A stretch of DNA of 13,714 nt from Bacteroidota bacterium (GTDB lineage: Bacteria > Bacteroidota > Bacteroidia > Bacteroidales > Paludibacteraceae): positions 1 through 13,714 of the forward strand of contig JAJZHJ010000007.1 of the NCBI GenBank assembly GCA_021804525.1, written 5' to 3'. The notes beneath the pieces are model-generated. The model was given only the letters and a program-made list of their open reading frames with translations, was not told where the DNA came from and did not search any database. Shown here piece after piece: positions 1 to 7,722 of the stretch (the stretch's first letter is position 1; every line of letters starts with the position of its first letter). Made by a program: the position numbers and the translations under genes.

Positions 1-261
1 GTTTCACTTGTTTCAGTTAAAGACAAAACAACCCTGAAGTCGAAAAAACACGCCAATTTGCAATATATTGACAAATGACTATTTGGCAAGAAAATAAAAA
101 ACAGGAGGAATTCAATTATACCAACACGAAATGGACTTATTGCTACATAGTAGAGCATAAGTTATCTCATACATGAATAATTTGTTTTTAAAGGTCGTAT
201 GAAACTCACATGTCAACTATTTTTATAATATTGGATGTAAGTAATTTACATACTCATTTCA
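1..261. other. Non-coding, A/T-rich region downstream of rodA
   Basis: I see no convincing gene here. It holds the interrupted dyad described at 42-87 and a second short dyad, ATGTAA / TTACAT (235-251), just beyond the rodA stop. A purine-rich AGGAGGAA at 103-110 resembles a ribosome binding site, but the nearest ATG (131) opens a frame of only nine codons. No TAnnTTTG promoter box was recognised. Confidence 0.6.
42..87 (-). terminator. Possible intrinsic terminator of the rodA operon
   Basis: Read on the minus strand, an interrupted inverted repeat (GCCAA / TTGGC outside, TTTG / CAAA inside, CAATA / TATTG at the centre, covering 87 down to 52) is followed within three bases by a run of six T (48-43). 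This is the order expected of a Rho-independent terminator for transcription coming from rodA. Against it, the stem has a 7-base bulge and a 1-base bulge, the inner part is A/T-rich, and it lies about 175 bases after the rodA stop. The dyad and T run are seen; the function is inferred. Confidence 0.4.
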
Positions 262-1716
262 TTATCGGAATCGCATTTTCTGAGAGACATCCAATCGCAG
301 CAGAATAAACAGCATCACGGTGAATGACCAAAGCGAAGAGCCTCCGTAACTAAAGAAAGGAAGCGGGATGCCAATGACAGGCGTCAAACCAAGCACCATG
401 CCAACATTGATCAACACGTGAAACAACATGATGCTGACGATACTATAGGTATAAACACGCAAAAAGGTATCGCGATGACTTTCGGCAATGTAAATTAAAC
501 GAAACAACAAAAGTGCATAAAGCAGCAAAACCCCGAGAGAACCCACAAAGCCATGTTCTTCGCCTACGGTACAAAAAATAAAATCGGTATCCTGTTCGGG
601 TACATATTTCAGTTTAGTTTGCGTACCTTGCAAAAAGCCTTTTCCCCAGAAACCGCCCGAACCGATGGCAATTTTCGATTGGTTGACATTATAGCCAACG
701 CCTTGCGGATCGTTTTTCATGCCTAAAACAACTTCAATACGCGTGCGCTGATGCTGTTCCAAAACATGATCGAAAAAATAGTCGCCCGAGAAACTAACCA
801 CTGTGGCTCCTAAGGCAAATAAAGCAATCCAGATATAAGCCCGTTTTCGTTTATAAAGGAAAAGAAAAATCAGATAGAGCGAAGAGAGAATGACTAAGAA
901 CAGGGCAATTTGGTTGAACAACACATCATATGATATTTGCAGCAACAATCCGATGCCAAACAATAATACGCCACCCAGAAGGAAATAACGTGCCGTTTTC
1001 CAATCGTGCTCGTAAGCCACCACGGCACCTATTTCAATCAAAAAGATAATGGATAGAGCAATCAAAAAGCCAAGTGAACCCACGTTTCCATATATCGGCA
1101 CTTCACTCAACGGAAGCACAATTAAAAAGAGCACAATAAGAATAGTGACAATCAACAATAAGATGCCCGGCAATCCTTCGCGATAAAGCATAAGGAAGAA
1201 AGCCATGAAGACCAATGCAGAACCGGTTTCAGCTTGCAAAACAATCAGAACAAAAGGAGTAAGAATGATGCCGAACACCCACCAAACATCCTGCCGTTTT
1301 GAAAGCGAGAATCCCGGATGACTGATGTATTTCCCCAAAGCTAACGCAGTAGCCAACTTGGCCAATTCGGCAGGCTGAAAGCTGACAGGCCCAAACACCA
1401 ACCACGAATGCGATCCTTTGATATTGGGTGCAACAACAATGGTAATGGCTAACAAAACAAGTACCGCCGCATAGAAAATATAGGCCAACTGTTCGTAATA
1501 TTTACCATCAAGCAGCAAAATAACGCCACCGATAACAAACGCACAAGCAATCCAAATCAACTGCTTTCCCGATCGGTATTCAAAACTCCAGAAATTGGTT
1601 TGATGAAAGCCATAGCTTGCCCCATACACATTGAACCATCCAAAGATGATCATGAGCAGGAATATAAGAATAACCCACTTATCGAGCAGGTGAGACAATT
1701 GAATTTTCCGAGCCAT
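262..1716 (-). CDS. rodA: RodA, peptidoglycan glycosyltransferase of the elongasome (SEDS family)
   Basis: RodA polymerises lipid II into glycan strands during side-wall growth, working in the inner membrane with PBP2, encoded just upstream. The 484-residue product is strongly hydrophobic, with many membrane segments starting at about residues 12-32. Family blocks are clear: SFQPAELAKLA after the third segment, QSKIAIGSGGFWGKGFLQGT, PEQDTDFIF (Asp378 aligns with the essential Asp of E. coli RodA, by my reading) and the C-terminal PLPFFSYGGSS. E. coli RodA has about 370 residues. The extra length lies at about residues 205-310, a stretch with roughly four additional hydrophobic segments before QRTRIEVVLG. 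The chosen ATG places the start 38 bases inside the end of mrdA, consistent with translational coupling. FtsW is the main alternative, but the neighbours and the KGFLQGTQ block favour RodA. Confidence 0.95.
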   Translation of the reverse strand: MARKIQLSHLLDKWVILIFLLMIIFGWFNVYGASYGFHQTNFWSFEYRSGKQLIWIACAFVIGGVILLLDGKYYEQLAYIFYAAVLVLLAITIVVAPNIKGSHSWLVFGPVSFQPAELAKLATALALGKYISHPGFSLSKRQDVWWVFGIILTPFVLIVLQAETGSALVFMAFFLMLYREGLPGILLLIVTILIVLFLIVLPLSEVPIYGNVGSLGFLIALSIIFLIEIGAVVAYEHDWKTARYFLLGGVLLFGIGLLLQISYDVLFNQIALFLVILSSLYLIFLFLYKRKRAYIWIALFALGATVVSFSGDYFFDHVLEQHQRTRIEVVLGMKNDPQGVGYNVNQSKIAIGSGGFWGKGFLQGTQTKLKYVPEQDTDFIFCTVGEEHGFVGSLGVLLLYALLLFRLIYIAESHRDTFLRVYTYSIVSIMLFHVLINVGMVLGLTPVIGIPLPFFSYGGSSLWSFTVMLFILLRLDVSQKMRFR

Positions 1717-3556
1717 AATTTGGAATCAAAAAAGTATTTTCCATTGTTGTTTCAAGTCCCTGACGTGCCGGCGAAATTTTTCTGGTCAAATAAAATTCCA
1801 TCATCAAACTGGCAATCGGCGCTGCATACGTGGCACCAAAACCACTGTTTTCTACAATACACATGATGGCTATTTTCGGATGATTCATGGGCGCAAACCC
1901 CATAAAAATAGAGTGATCTTTATGTGGTGGATTTTGCGATGTCCCCGTCTTTCCACAAACCACAATGCTGTCGCCAAAGCTGGCGATACGCGACGTTCCA
2001 TAAATAACCGATTGTCGCATTCCTTCAACCACATTAGTGTAATACCACTTATCAATAGGTGGAACATGTTTCACTAGGTAACTCGGATCTATATTGCCAC
2101 CTTCGATGGAACGTACAATATGGGGTGTAATCCAGTAACCGCGATTAGCGACTAACGCGCATAGGTTAGCGATTTGTAGCGGGGTTGCAGTTACCTCACC
2201 TTGCCCAATAGCATCAGAAACAATATTGAGAGAGGTCCAACGTCTTTTGCCATGTTCTCGATTATATGTTTTTGTCGTAGGGATAAAGCCACTATTTTCG
2301 TTTGGTAAATCAACTCCTAATTTCTGACCAAAGCCAAATGTCAAGATATCTTTACGCCATGTATTAAAAGCTTGTTCTATGTTCGAATACTTTTTACTAT
2401 CGAGCAAAGCACGAAATTCGGTACAAAAATAGGTATTACACGAATATGCGATTGCTCCTTCCAAATCGAGCGGCGAAGGATGAATGTGGCATCCTACTTT
2501 GAAACGACCTACAAAATAACCACCATGACAAGCAACCCGCGTATTTTTAGAAGTAATCCCTTCTTGTTGAAGAATCAAGGCATTGGCCGCTTTGAAAGTA
2601 GAACCAGGCGGATAACGACCCATGATCGAGCGATCTAAAAGCGGTTTCTCGGGATCGGTGTTGAGTTGTTGGAATAACTGAGAGCGTTGGCGTCCTACCA
2701 TTAATTTCGGGTCATAGCTTGGTGCCGAAACCATTGCTAAGATTTGCCCTGTCGAAGGTTCAATGGCCACAATACTACCACGTTTACCTTGCATCAGTTT
2801 TTCGCCCAACATCTGAAGCTCAACGTCCAAACTCAACGTTATATCTTTTCCGGTAACCGGTTGTTGATCATATTTACCATCATCGTAACTTCCTTTGATG
2901 CGACCACGCGAATCGCGTAACAGTATTTGCACTCCCTTTTGGCCACGTAACACCGACTCATAACTTTTTTCAACACCTGAAATGCCAACATAATCGCCAG
3001 GCTTGTAATATGGATCATTTTCAATTGTCATACGCGATACTTCACCAATAGCTCCTAACGTATGCGCCGCAGCATCATACGCATAATCGCGCACCGAACG
3101 TCGCTGTACCGAAAACCCGGGGAAATGAAACAATTTCTCCATTAAACGGGCATAATCATCAGGAAGAACCTGCGTAATAAACACTTGAGGCGTATAAGGA
3201 GAATATCCTTGGTTGATATGCCGGTCTTTGATGTCATTCATGCGCTGGTCAAACCACTCTTTGGTAATACCCACTGTATTACAAAAATCCATCGTATCCA
3301 AATTCGTTATCTCTTTCATTGTTACCATAATGTCATACGCCGGACGATTGTAAACCAACAATTTCCCGTAACGATCATAAATCAACCCGCGGGATGGAAA
3401 AAGAATACGCTTGTAAAAAGCATTGTCATCAGCCAATACTTTATAAGAGGAGGTAAACACCTGCAGAGAGAGTAGTCGAATTGTATAAATGAATACCACT
3501 AAAACGATCAAACCACCGATAACAAATTTCCGGTTTTGTAGTTTGTCATTAATCAT
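1679..3556 (-). CDS. mrdA: Penicillin-binding protein 2, elongasome transpeptidase
   Basis: This is the class B penicillin-binding protein that cross-links new side-wall peptidoglycan and pairs with RodA. The 625-residue length is close to E. coli PBP2 (633). An N-terminal membrane anchor lies at about residues 11-30. The dimerisation domain opens with the conserved RGLIYDR. The penicillin-binding domain shows the three active-site motifs in order: STFK (nucleophile Ser319, Lys322), SCN (Ser372-Cys373-Asn374) and KTG (Lys536). All catalytic residues are present, so it should be active and beta-lactam-binding. The start codon overlaps the mreD stop by one base (TAATG) and the 3' end runs 38 bases into rodA. 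Located in the inner membrane with the catalytic domain in the periplasm. Confidence 0.97.
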   Translation of the reverse strand: MINDKLQNRKFVIGGLIVLVVFIYTIRLLSLQVFTSSYKVLADDNAFYKRILFPSRGLIYDRYGKLLVYNRPAYDIMVTMKEITNLDTMDFCNTVGITKEWFDQRMNDIKDRHINQGYSPYTPQVFITQVLPDDYARLMEKLFHFPGFSVQRRSVRDYAYDAAAHTLGAIGEVSRMTIENDPYYKPGDYVGISGVEKSYESVLRGQKGVQILLRDSRGRIKGSYDDGKYDQQPVTGKDITLSLDVELQMLGEKLMQGKRGSIVAIEPSTGQILAMVSAPSYDPKLMVGRQRSQLFQQLNTDPEKPLLDRSIMGRYPPGSTFKAANALILQQEGITSKNTRVACHGGYFVGRFKVGCHIHPSPLDLEGAIAYSCNTYFCTEFRALLDSKKYSNIEQAFNTWRKDILTFGFGQKLGVDLPNENSGFIPTTKTYNREHGKRRWTSLNIVSDAIGQGEVTATPLQIANLCALVANRGYWITPHIVRSIEGGNIDPSYLVKHVPPIDKWYYTNVVEGMRQSVIYGTSRIASFGDSIVVCGKTGTSQNPPHKDHSIFMGFAPMNHPKIAIMCIVENSGFGATYAAPIASLMMEFYLTRKISPARQGLETTMENTFLIPNYGSENSIVSPAR

Positions 3557-4059
3557 TACGTCTTTGTTTTTTGAAGACTCAACACCAACAATAAGGTCAA
3601 AGAGGAATTTATAATAGTTTTTATCAAAACCAATTCATAGTGAACAAACGAAAAAGCTTCGAGGGTAAAGAGCAACAAGTGCAACAGAACAATTAAAACA
3701 GCTGCATATTTTAGAAAAACAGGAAATCCTAACGATTTTACAGAAGGTTCATACGATGATGACACATCGTCGCGCGGTACCACCAGTTTAAGTAAAGGAG
3801 CACGAAAGTAGGCAACAAAAACCGTTGCAAAAGCATACATACCAGGAGTATTTGAAAAAATATCTAAAATAGTTCCGGTTATAAAAGCCAGGATTAACAA
3901 AAATGAGCGGTTGATGGTGGAAGGCAATCCGAGAATGAACCAAATATAAAGTAAGGGGTTGATATACCCAAGAAATCGGATGTTATCGAAAATAACGACT
4001 TGCAGTATTATTAAAAATGCAAATCGTATAAAATGTTTCAAGAGTTGGTTGCCACTCAT
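3556..4059 (-). CDS. mreD: MreD, rod-shape-determining membrane protein
   Basis: MreD is a small integral membrane protein that binds MreC and helps regulate PBP2-RodA activity in the elongasome. The product has 167 residues, close to the usual 160-170, and is almost entirely hydrophobic, with about five or six membrane segments. Sequence conservation in this family is low, so the call rests on size, hydrophobicity, the FLGYINPLLYIW-like N-terminal segment and above all its position between mreC and mrdA. Its ATG overlaps the mreC TGA (ATGA, 4 bases) and its TAA overlaps the mrdA ATG (1 base), a strong sign of coupled translation. Confidence 0.9.
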   Translation of the reverse strand: MSGNQLLKHFIRFAFLIILQVVIFDNIRFLGYINPLLYIWFILGLPSTINRSFLLILAFITGTILDIFSNTPGMYAFATVFVAYFRAPLLKLVVPRDDVSSSYEPSVKSLGFPVFLKYAAVLIVLLHLLLFTLEAFSFVHYELVLIKTIINSSLTLLLVLSLQKTKT

Positions 4060-4892
4060 TGTTCACCCTCCTTTTGTACCGTTTGCAATTCTTCCTGATT
4101 TTGATATTGAATCACCTTGACATACGTCAACGTTCTAAACTGGGCAGTAAGCTTTGCGGTAATGTCATAATAGGAAGAAGCGGAAGGGCGTGATGATTGT
4201 GTGACGATTCCAACCGGAATACCTTCAGGGAATATTGCAGAGAATCCACTTGTAATCAATGTGTCACCTACCCGCACATCAGCATGACGCGGCACTTCAA
4301 GCAACTGGGCAAAATCGCTATCAACCCCGTTCCACACTAAACGTCCAAAGTCATTGGTACGTTTAATTTTACAACTGAGTTGTGATTTTGAATTAAGCAA
4401 CGACATGACGGCAGCAAAATGATCACTCACGGCAGTCACAATCCCCACTACACCTTGATCATTGACTACACCCATCTCGGGTTTAACGCCATCTAATCTT
4501 CCCTTGTTAAGGGTAATGTAATTTTGTAACTTATTAATGCTGTTGCCGATTACTTTTGCAGAAACATAATGATATGCTTGGTCAGGAGCAATTTGCAAAT
4601 CGCCATGAGTCGAATCTTTCAACAATTCTAACCTGCCTTGCAACAACGCCACACGATTTTGAAGCGCTGTGTTTTCGATAGCCAGTTGTCGATTTGTAGT
4701 CTCTAAGCCGAAATAGGAAGTAACGGAACTTTCAGCATTCAAAACCGATGCTGCAACTTGGTTACTTGACGACAAAAAAGAAGCATGTTGAAAACTGTTT
4801 TGGTTCACAACGATGAGAAGGGAGAAAACTTCTAAGATGACAAACAGAAAAGTTCCTCCATAGCGCATCAAAAACCGGAGCAGTTGTTCCAT
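4056..4892 (-). CDS. mreC: MreC, rod-shape-determining periplasmic scaffold
   Basis: MreC spans the inner membrane once and forms a periplasmic scaffold that binds and activates PBP2. The 278-residue product has a short cytoplasmic N-terminus, one hydrophobic segment at about residues 13-31, a probable coiled coil at about residues 60-92, and a C-terminal beta-rich domain with family signatures such as LNKGRLDGVKPEMGV and GDTLITSGFSAIFPEGIPVG. This is the normal domain order and length. It starts 22 bases after the mreB stop and overlaps mreD by 4 bases. The leader has no obvious Shine-Dalgarno sequence, as is common in this phylum. Confidence 0.95.
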   Translation of the reverse strand: MEQLLRFLMRYGGTFLFVILEVFSLLIVVNQNSFQHASFLSSSNQVAASVLNAESSVTSYFGLETTNRQLAIENTALQNRVALLQGRLELLKDSTHGDLQIAPDQAYHYVSAKVIGNSINKLQNYITLNKGRLDGVKPEMGVVNDQGVVGIVTAVSDHFAAVMSLLNSKSQLSCKIKRTNDFGRLVWNGVDSDFAQLLEVPRHADVRVGDTLITSGFSAIFPEGIPVGIVTQSSRPSASSYYDITAKLTAQFRTLTYVKVIQYQNQEELQTVQKEGEQ

Positions 4893-4908
4893 GCTTATTC
4901 TTTACGGC

Positions 4909-4922
4909 TGCGATTTATCGCA
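4909..4922. repeat. Short dyad over the mreB stop codon
   Basis: TGCGAT, two T, then ATCGCA form a perfect 6-base inverted repeat. As RNA it would fold as a 5-pair stem (TGCGA / TCGCA) with a 4-base loop. It covers the mreB TAA (4915-4917) and lies 17 bases before the mreC ATG. No T run follows, so it is unlikely to be a full terminator. It could affect mRNA stability or mreC translation, or be a chance dyad. Confidence 0.35.
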
Positions 4923-5934
4923 ATAAGAAAGAGAATCGATTGACATTTTTCAATGCCACGCCAGTACCACGAGCCACTGCATGCAAAGGATCATTGGCAA
5001 TATGGAAAGGAATGTTCATTTTGCTTTCCAACCGCTTGTCCAATCCTTTTAGCAAAGCACCTCCACCGGCCAGATAAATGCCATTATGTACAATGTCAGC
5101 ATACAGTTCAGGAGGTGTTTGTTCCAATGCGCTCAACACAGCCGTTTCTATTTTTGAAATAGTTTTATCCAGCGCATGGGCAATTTCCTGATACGAGATA
5201 GGTACTTCCATTGGTAAAGAAGTCATACGGTTTGGCCCGCGAACGACGTAATCTTCGGGAGCATCTTCCAACGATGTCAAAGCAGCGCCCACATTGATTT
5301 TAATCATTTCAGCCGTACGTTCACCCACCTTCATATTGTGTTGACGTCCCATATATTCCACAATATCATCCGTCAAATCATCACCAGCAATACGAATGGA
5401 TTTATTGGTCACGATACCACCAAGTGAAATAACCGCAATTTCAGTTGTTCCACCTCCAATATCCACAACCATGTTACCATCAGGTGCCTCGACATCAAGC
5501 CCAATACCAATTGCGGCAGCCATTGGTTCATAAATCATATACACTTCGCGACCACCGGCATGTTCCGAAGAGTCGCGCACTGCACGAATTTCAACTTCAG
5601 TACTGCCTGACGGAATACAAACAACCATTTTCAACGAAGGTGTGAAAAATGTTTTTTGTGTCTGCATCATTTTAATCATGCCGCGAATCATCAATTCGGC
5701 AGCAAAAAAGTCGGCAATAACTCCATCACGCAATGGACGAACGGTACGAATATCTTCGTGCACTTTGCCTTGCATTTGACGGGCGCGTTCACCGACAGCA
5801 ATCAGCTTATCGGTACGGCGATCCAAGGCTACGACTGAAGGCTGATCGACCACAATCTTATCATTATGAATAATGATAGTATTGGCCGTACCTAAGTCAA
5901 TAGCTATTTCTTGGGTTAATGAAAATAATCCCAT
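4915..5934 (-). CDS. mreB: MreB, actin-like cell-shape filament protein
   Basis: MreB is an ATP-dependent bacterial actin whose membrane-bound filaments direct elongasome movement and maintain rod width. The 339-residue product shows the actin-fold nucleotide motifs in order: phosphate-1 DLGTANT (residues 13-19), the catalytic-Glu region YEPMAAAIG (Glu136), phosphate-2 DIGGGTTE (158-165) and the adenosine loop LAGGGALL (288-295). The N-terminus MGLFSL is short and hydrophobic, which suits membrane association. E. coli MreB has 347 residues, so the length is normal. It follows purH by 32 bases with no recognisable promoter between them, so it is probably transcribed with purH. Confidence 0.98.
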   Translation of the reverse strand: MGLFSLTQEIAIDLGTANTIIIHNDKIVVDQPSVVALDRRTDKLIAVGERARQMQGKVHEDIRTVRPLRDGVIADFFAAELMIRGMIKMMQTQKTFFTPSLKMVVCIPSGSTEVEIRAVRDSSEHAGGREVYMIYEPMAAAIGIGLDVEAPDGNMVVDIGGGTTEIAVISLGGIVTNKSIRIAGDDLTDDIVEYMGRQHNMKVGERTAEMIKINVGAALTSLEDAPEDYVVRGPNRMTSLPMEVPISYQEIAHALDKTISKIETAVLSALEQTPPELYADIVHNGIYLAGGGALLKGLDKRLESKMNIPFHIANDPLHAVARGTGVALKNVNRFSFLLR

Positions 5935-5966
5935 ATTTGTTTGGTTAAATGATTAGTCTGTTAGTC

Positions 5967-7490
5967 TTAATGTTTAAAGTGACGGATGCCTGTAGTTACC
6001 ATCGATTGTTTGTTTGCATTGCATACATCAACCGAATCCTGATCACGAATAGAACCTCCAGGCTGAATAATGGCAGTAACGCCTTCCTGATGTGCAATTT
6101 CAACGCTATCAGAAAAAGGGAAATAAGCATCGGAAGCCATCACAGCACCTTGCAAGGAAAGATTAAAGGCATGTGCTTTTTCAACAGCATGACGCAATGC
6201 ATCGACTCTCGATGTCTGCCCAACGCCGCTACCACACAATTGTTTGTTCTTTACCAACACAATGGCATTCGATTTACTATGTTTCACAATTTTATTGGCA
6301 AAAAGCATGTCTTCAATTTCAGCTTCCGTAGGTGCTTTTTCGGTTACAACTTTCAAATCGGAAGCACTTTCTACGTGCCGATCCTGATCTTGAACCAAAA
6401 TACCATTAAGTGCAGAACGAAATTGTTTGACAGGCAATTTACCCTCCTGAAGCACCAGAATGATGCGATTCTTTTTTTGTGTCAATATTTCAAGCGCTTC
6501 CACATCATAATCGGGTGCCAAAATCACTTCAAAAAATATCTTGTTAATCTCTTCTGCAGTAGCTTTATCAACAATCGCATTAGTAATCAACACGCCACCG
6601 AAAGCAGAAACAGGGTCACCTTCGAGAGCCGCTTTCCATGCTTCCAACAAAGAAGAGCGCGATGCAAGTCCGCAAGCATTGTTATGCTTCAGAATAGCAA
6701 ACGTTGTATCATCAAAATCGTTGATTAAACGAATAGCAGCATCAATATCGAGCAGGTTATTGTACGAAATTTCTTTGCCTTGCAATTGTTGAAACATTTC
6801 CTGCAGTTCGCCATAAAAAACGCCTTGCTGATGAGGATTCTCTCCATAACGCAACACTTTGGCATTATCTTCGGCTACTCTAAATTTACTTCCTTCGTTG
6901 TTATCGAAATAGTTGAAAATTGCCGTGTCATAGCCTGATGAAACCGCAAAGGCTTCTTTGGCAAAATAAGTGCGTTCTTCGAGCGTAGTCAAAGCACCGT
7001 TTTCGTGAATAATATCGAGAAATGGTTGATATTGTTCTTGCGAAGCCACAATCACCACGTCGCGGAAATTTTTAGCAGCAGCGCGGATCAATGAAATGCC
7101 GCCAATGTCGATTTTTTCCACAATCGCCTCGTTGGAAGCTCCGGAAGCAACAGTTTCGACAAATGGATATAAATCAACAATCACCAAATCAACGGTAGGA
7201 ATTTCATATTGTGATACTTGTGCAATATCTTCTTCAATGTCGCGCCGGTAAAGAATACCACCAAATACTTTGGGATGCAGGGTTTTTACTCGACCACCAA
7301 AAATGGAAGGATATCCTGTTAAACTTTCAACAGCCTGACAAGGAACACCCAATGACTCAATAAAGGTTTGAGTGCCTCCAGTAGAAATAAATGAGACTCC
7401 CTGAGCATGTAGCGTGAGAACGATGTCATCCAAATTTTCTTTGTGATAGACTGAAACAAAGGCAGTTTTAATCTGTTTTTTATCACTCAT
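5967..7490 (-). CDS. purH: Bifunctional AICAR transformylase / IMP cyclohydrolase
   Basis: PurH catalyses the last two steps of IMP synthesis in the cytoplasm: formylation of AICAR with 10-formyl-tetrahydrofolate, then ring closure. The N-terminal cyclohydrolase (MGS-like) domain holds FISTGGT, GRVKTLHPKVFGG (Lys69) and VIVDLYPF (Tyr108). The transformylase domain has the active-site KHNNACG (Lys268-His269), RYGENPHQ, DPVSAFGG and the C-terminal TTGIRHFKH. The product has 507 residues, against 529 in E. coli. I chose the ATG at 7490 (MSDKKQ). An in-frame ATG at 7514 exists, but it overlaps the promoter -7 box at 7512-7519, and family members begin like MSDKKQ. It is the first gene of the unit that continues into mreB, a linkage I recall from other Bacteroidales. 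Confidence 0.97.
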   Translation of the reverse strand: MSDKKQIKTAFVSVYHKENLDDIVLTLHAQGVSFISTGGTQTFIESLGVPCQAVESLTGYPSIFGGRVKTLHPKVFGGILYRRDIEEDIAQVSQYEIPTVDLVIVDLYPFVETVASGASNEAIVEKIDIGGISLIRAAAKNFRDVVIVASQEQYQPFLDIIHENGALTTLEERTYFAKEAFAVSSGYDTAIFNYFDNNEGSKFRVAEDNAKVLRYGENPHQQGVFYGELQEMFQQLQGKEISYNNLLDIDAAIRLINDFDDTTFAILKHNNACGLASRSSLLEAWKAALEGDPVSAFGGVLITNAIVDKATAEEINKIFFEVILAPDYDVEALEILTQKKNRIILVLQEGKLPVKQFRSALNGILVQDQDRHVESASDLKVVTEKAPTEAEIEDMLFANKIVKHSKSNAIVLVKNKQLCGSGVGQTSRVDALRHAVEKAHAFNLSLQGAVMASDAYFPFSDSVEIAHQEGVTAIIQPGGSIRDQDSVDVCNANKQSMVTTGIRHFKH

Positions 7491-7511
7491 TCTATATGTT
7501 TTTAGTAGGTG

Positions 7512-7519
7512 CAAAGGTA
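7512..7519 (-). promoter_or_regulatory. Probable promoter of purH-mreBCD-mrdA-rodA (-7 box)
   Basis: On the minus strand TACCTTTG matches the Bacteroidetes -7 consensus TAnnTTTG exactly. A weak -33 element (GTGG against TTTG) lies 19 bases upstream. The box ends about 22 bases before the purH ATG at 7490, which would give a short leader of roughly 10-17 bases. It is the only good match I saw ahead of the operon. Confidence 0.6.
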
Positions 7520-7644
7520 CAGAAAATGTTTGGATAAACCACGTAAAATGGAGATTTCATTTAACAATTATTACTCTCATTTCGTGGCATCAAAATCAGG
7601 TAATCATTGGTTTCTTTCGTTTACAAAACACTTTCGGCAGCTCA

Positions 7645-7676
7645 TTTGCGATTGCGCGCTGTGTATTGTACTTTTG
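7645..7676 (+). promoter_or_regulatory. Probable promoter of pnuC-metH
   Basis: TTTG (7645-7648), a 20-base spacer and TACTTTTG (7669-7676) match the Bacteroidetes -33 / -7 arrangement, with the -7 box fitting TAnnTTTG exactly. Transcription would start near 7682, leaving a leader of about 40 bases before the pnuC ATG at 7723. The longest open frame would begin at 7666, within the promoter, which argues for the 7723 start. Confidence 0.7.
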
Positions 7677-7722
7677 TAGTAGCAAAACGCGCGTAAGCAC
7701 TGGATTTTTTTATTACCGAAAT

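Larger units (their letters stand above)
7491..7722. other. Divergent intergenic region between purH and pnuC
   Basis: This 232-base stretch separates two divergent transcription units and carries one TAnnTTTG promoter box for each. The two -7 boxes lie about 150 bases apart. I looked for a TPP riboswitch, common ahead of vitamin transporters in this phylum, and for purine or ZTP riboswitches; none of their conserved cores is visible. No further gene is supported. Confidence 0.6.

Noticed and set aside
103..160. AGGAGGAA followed by a short open frame at 131-160
   Set aside because: The spacing to the ATG is about 20 bases and the frame has only nine codons. Such Shine-Dalgarno sites are also not typical of this phylum.
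5949..6728. Long open frame of 259 codons on the plus strand opposite purH
   Set aside because: It lies wholly antisense to a well-conserved PurH, its product is Cys/His/Phe-rich with no recognisable domain, and no promoter or leader supports it.
7491..7514. Longer purH start at 7514
   Set aside because: The ATG falls in the -7 promoter box and the added residues do not match the PurH N-terminus.
7666..7722. Longer pnuC start at 7666
   Set aside because: It begins upstream of and within the TACTTTTG box, and PnuC relatives start near MTDFFSIN.
7491..7722. TPP, purine or ZTP riboswitch ahead of pnuC or purH
   Set aside because: The conserved cores are not visible on either strand. A covariance-model search would settle it.
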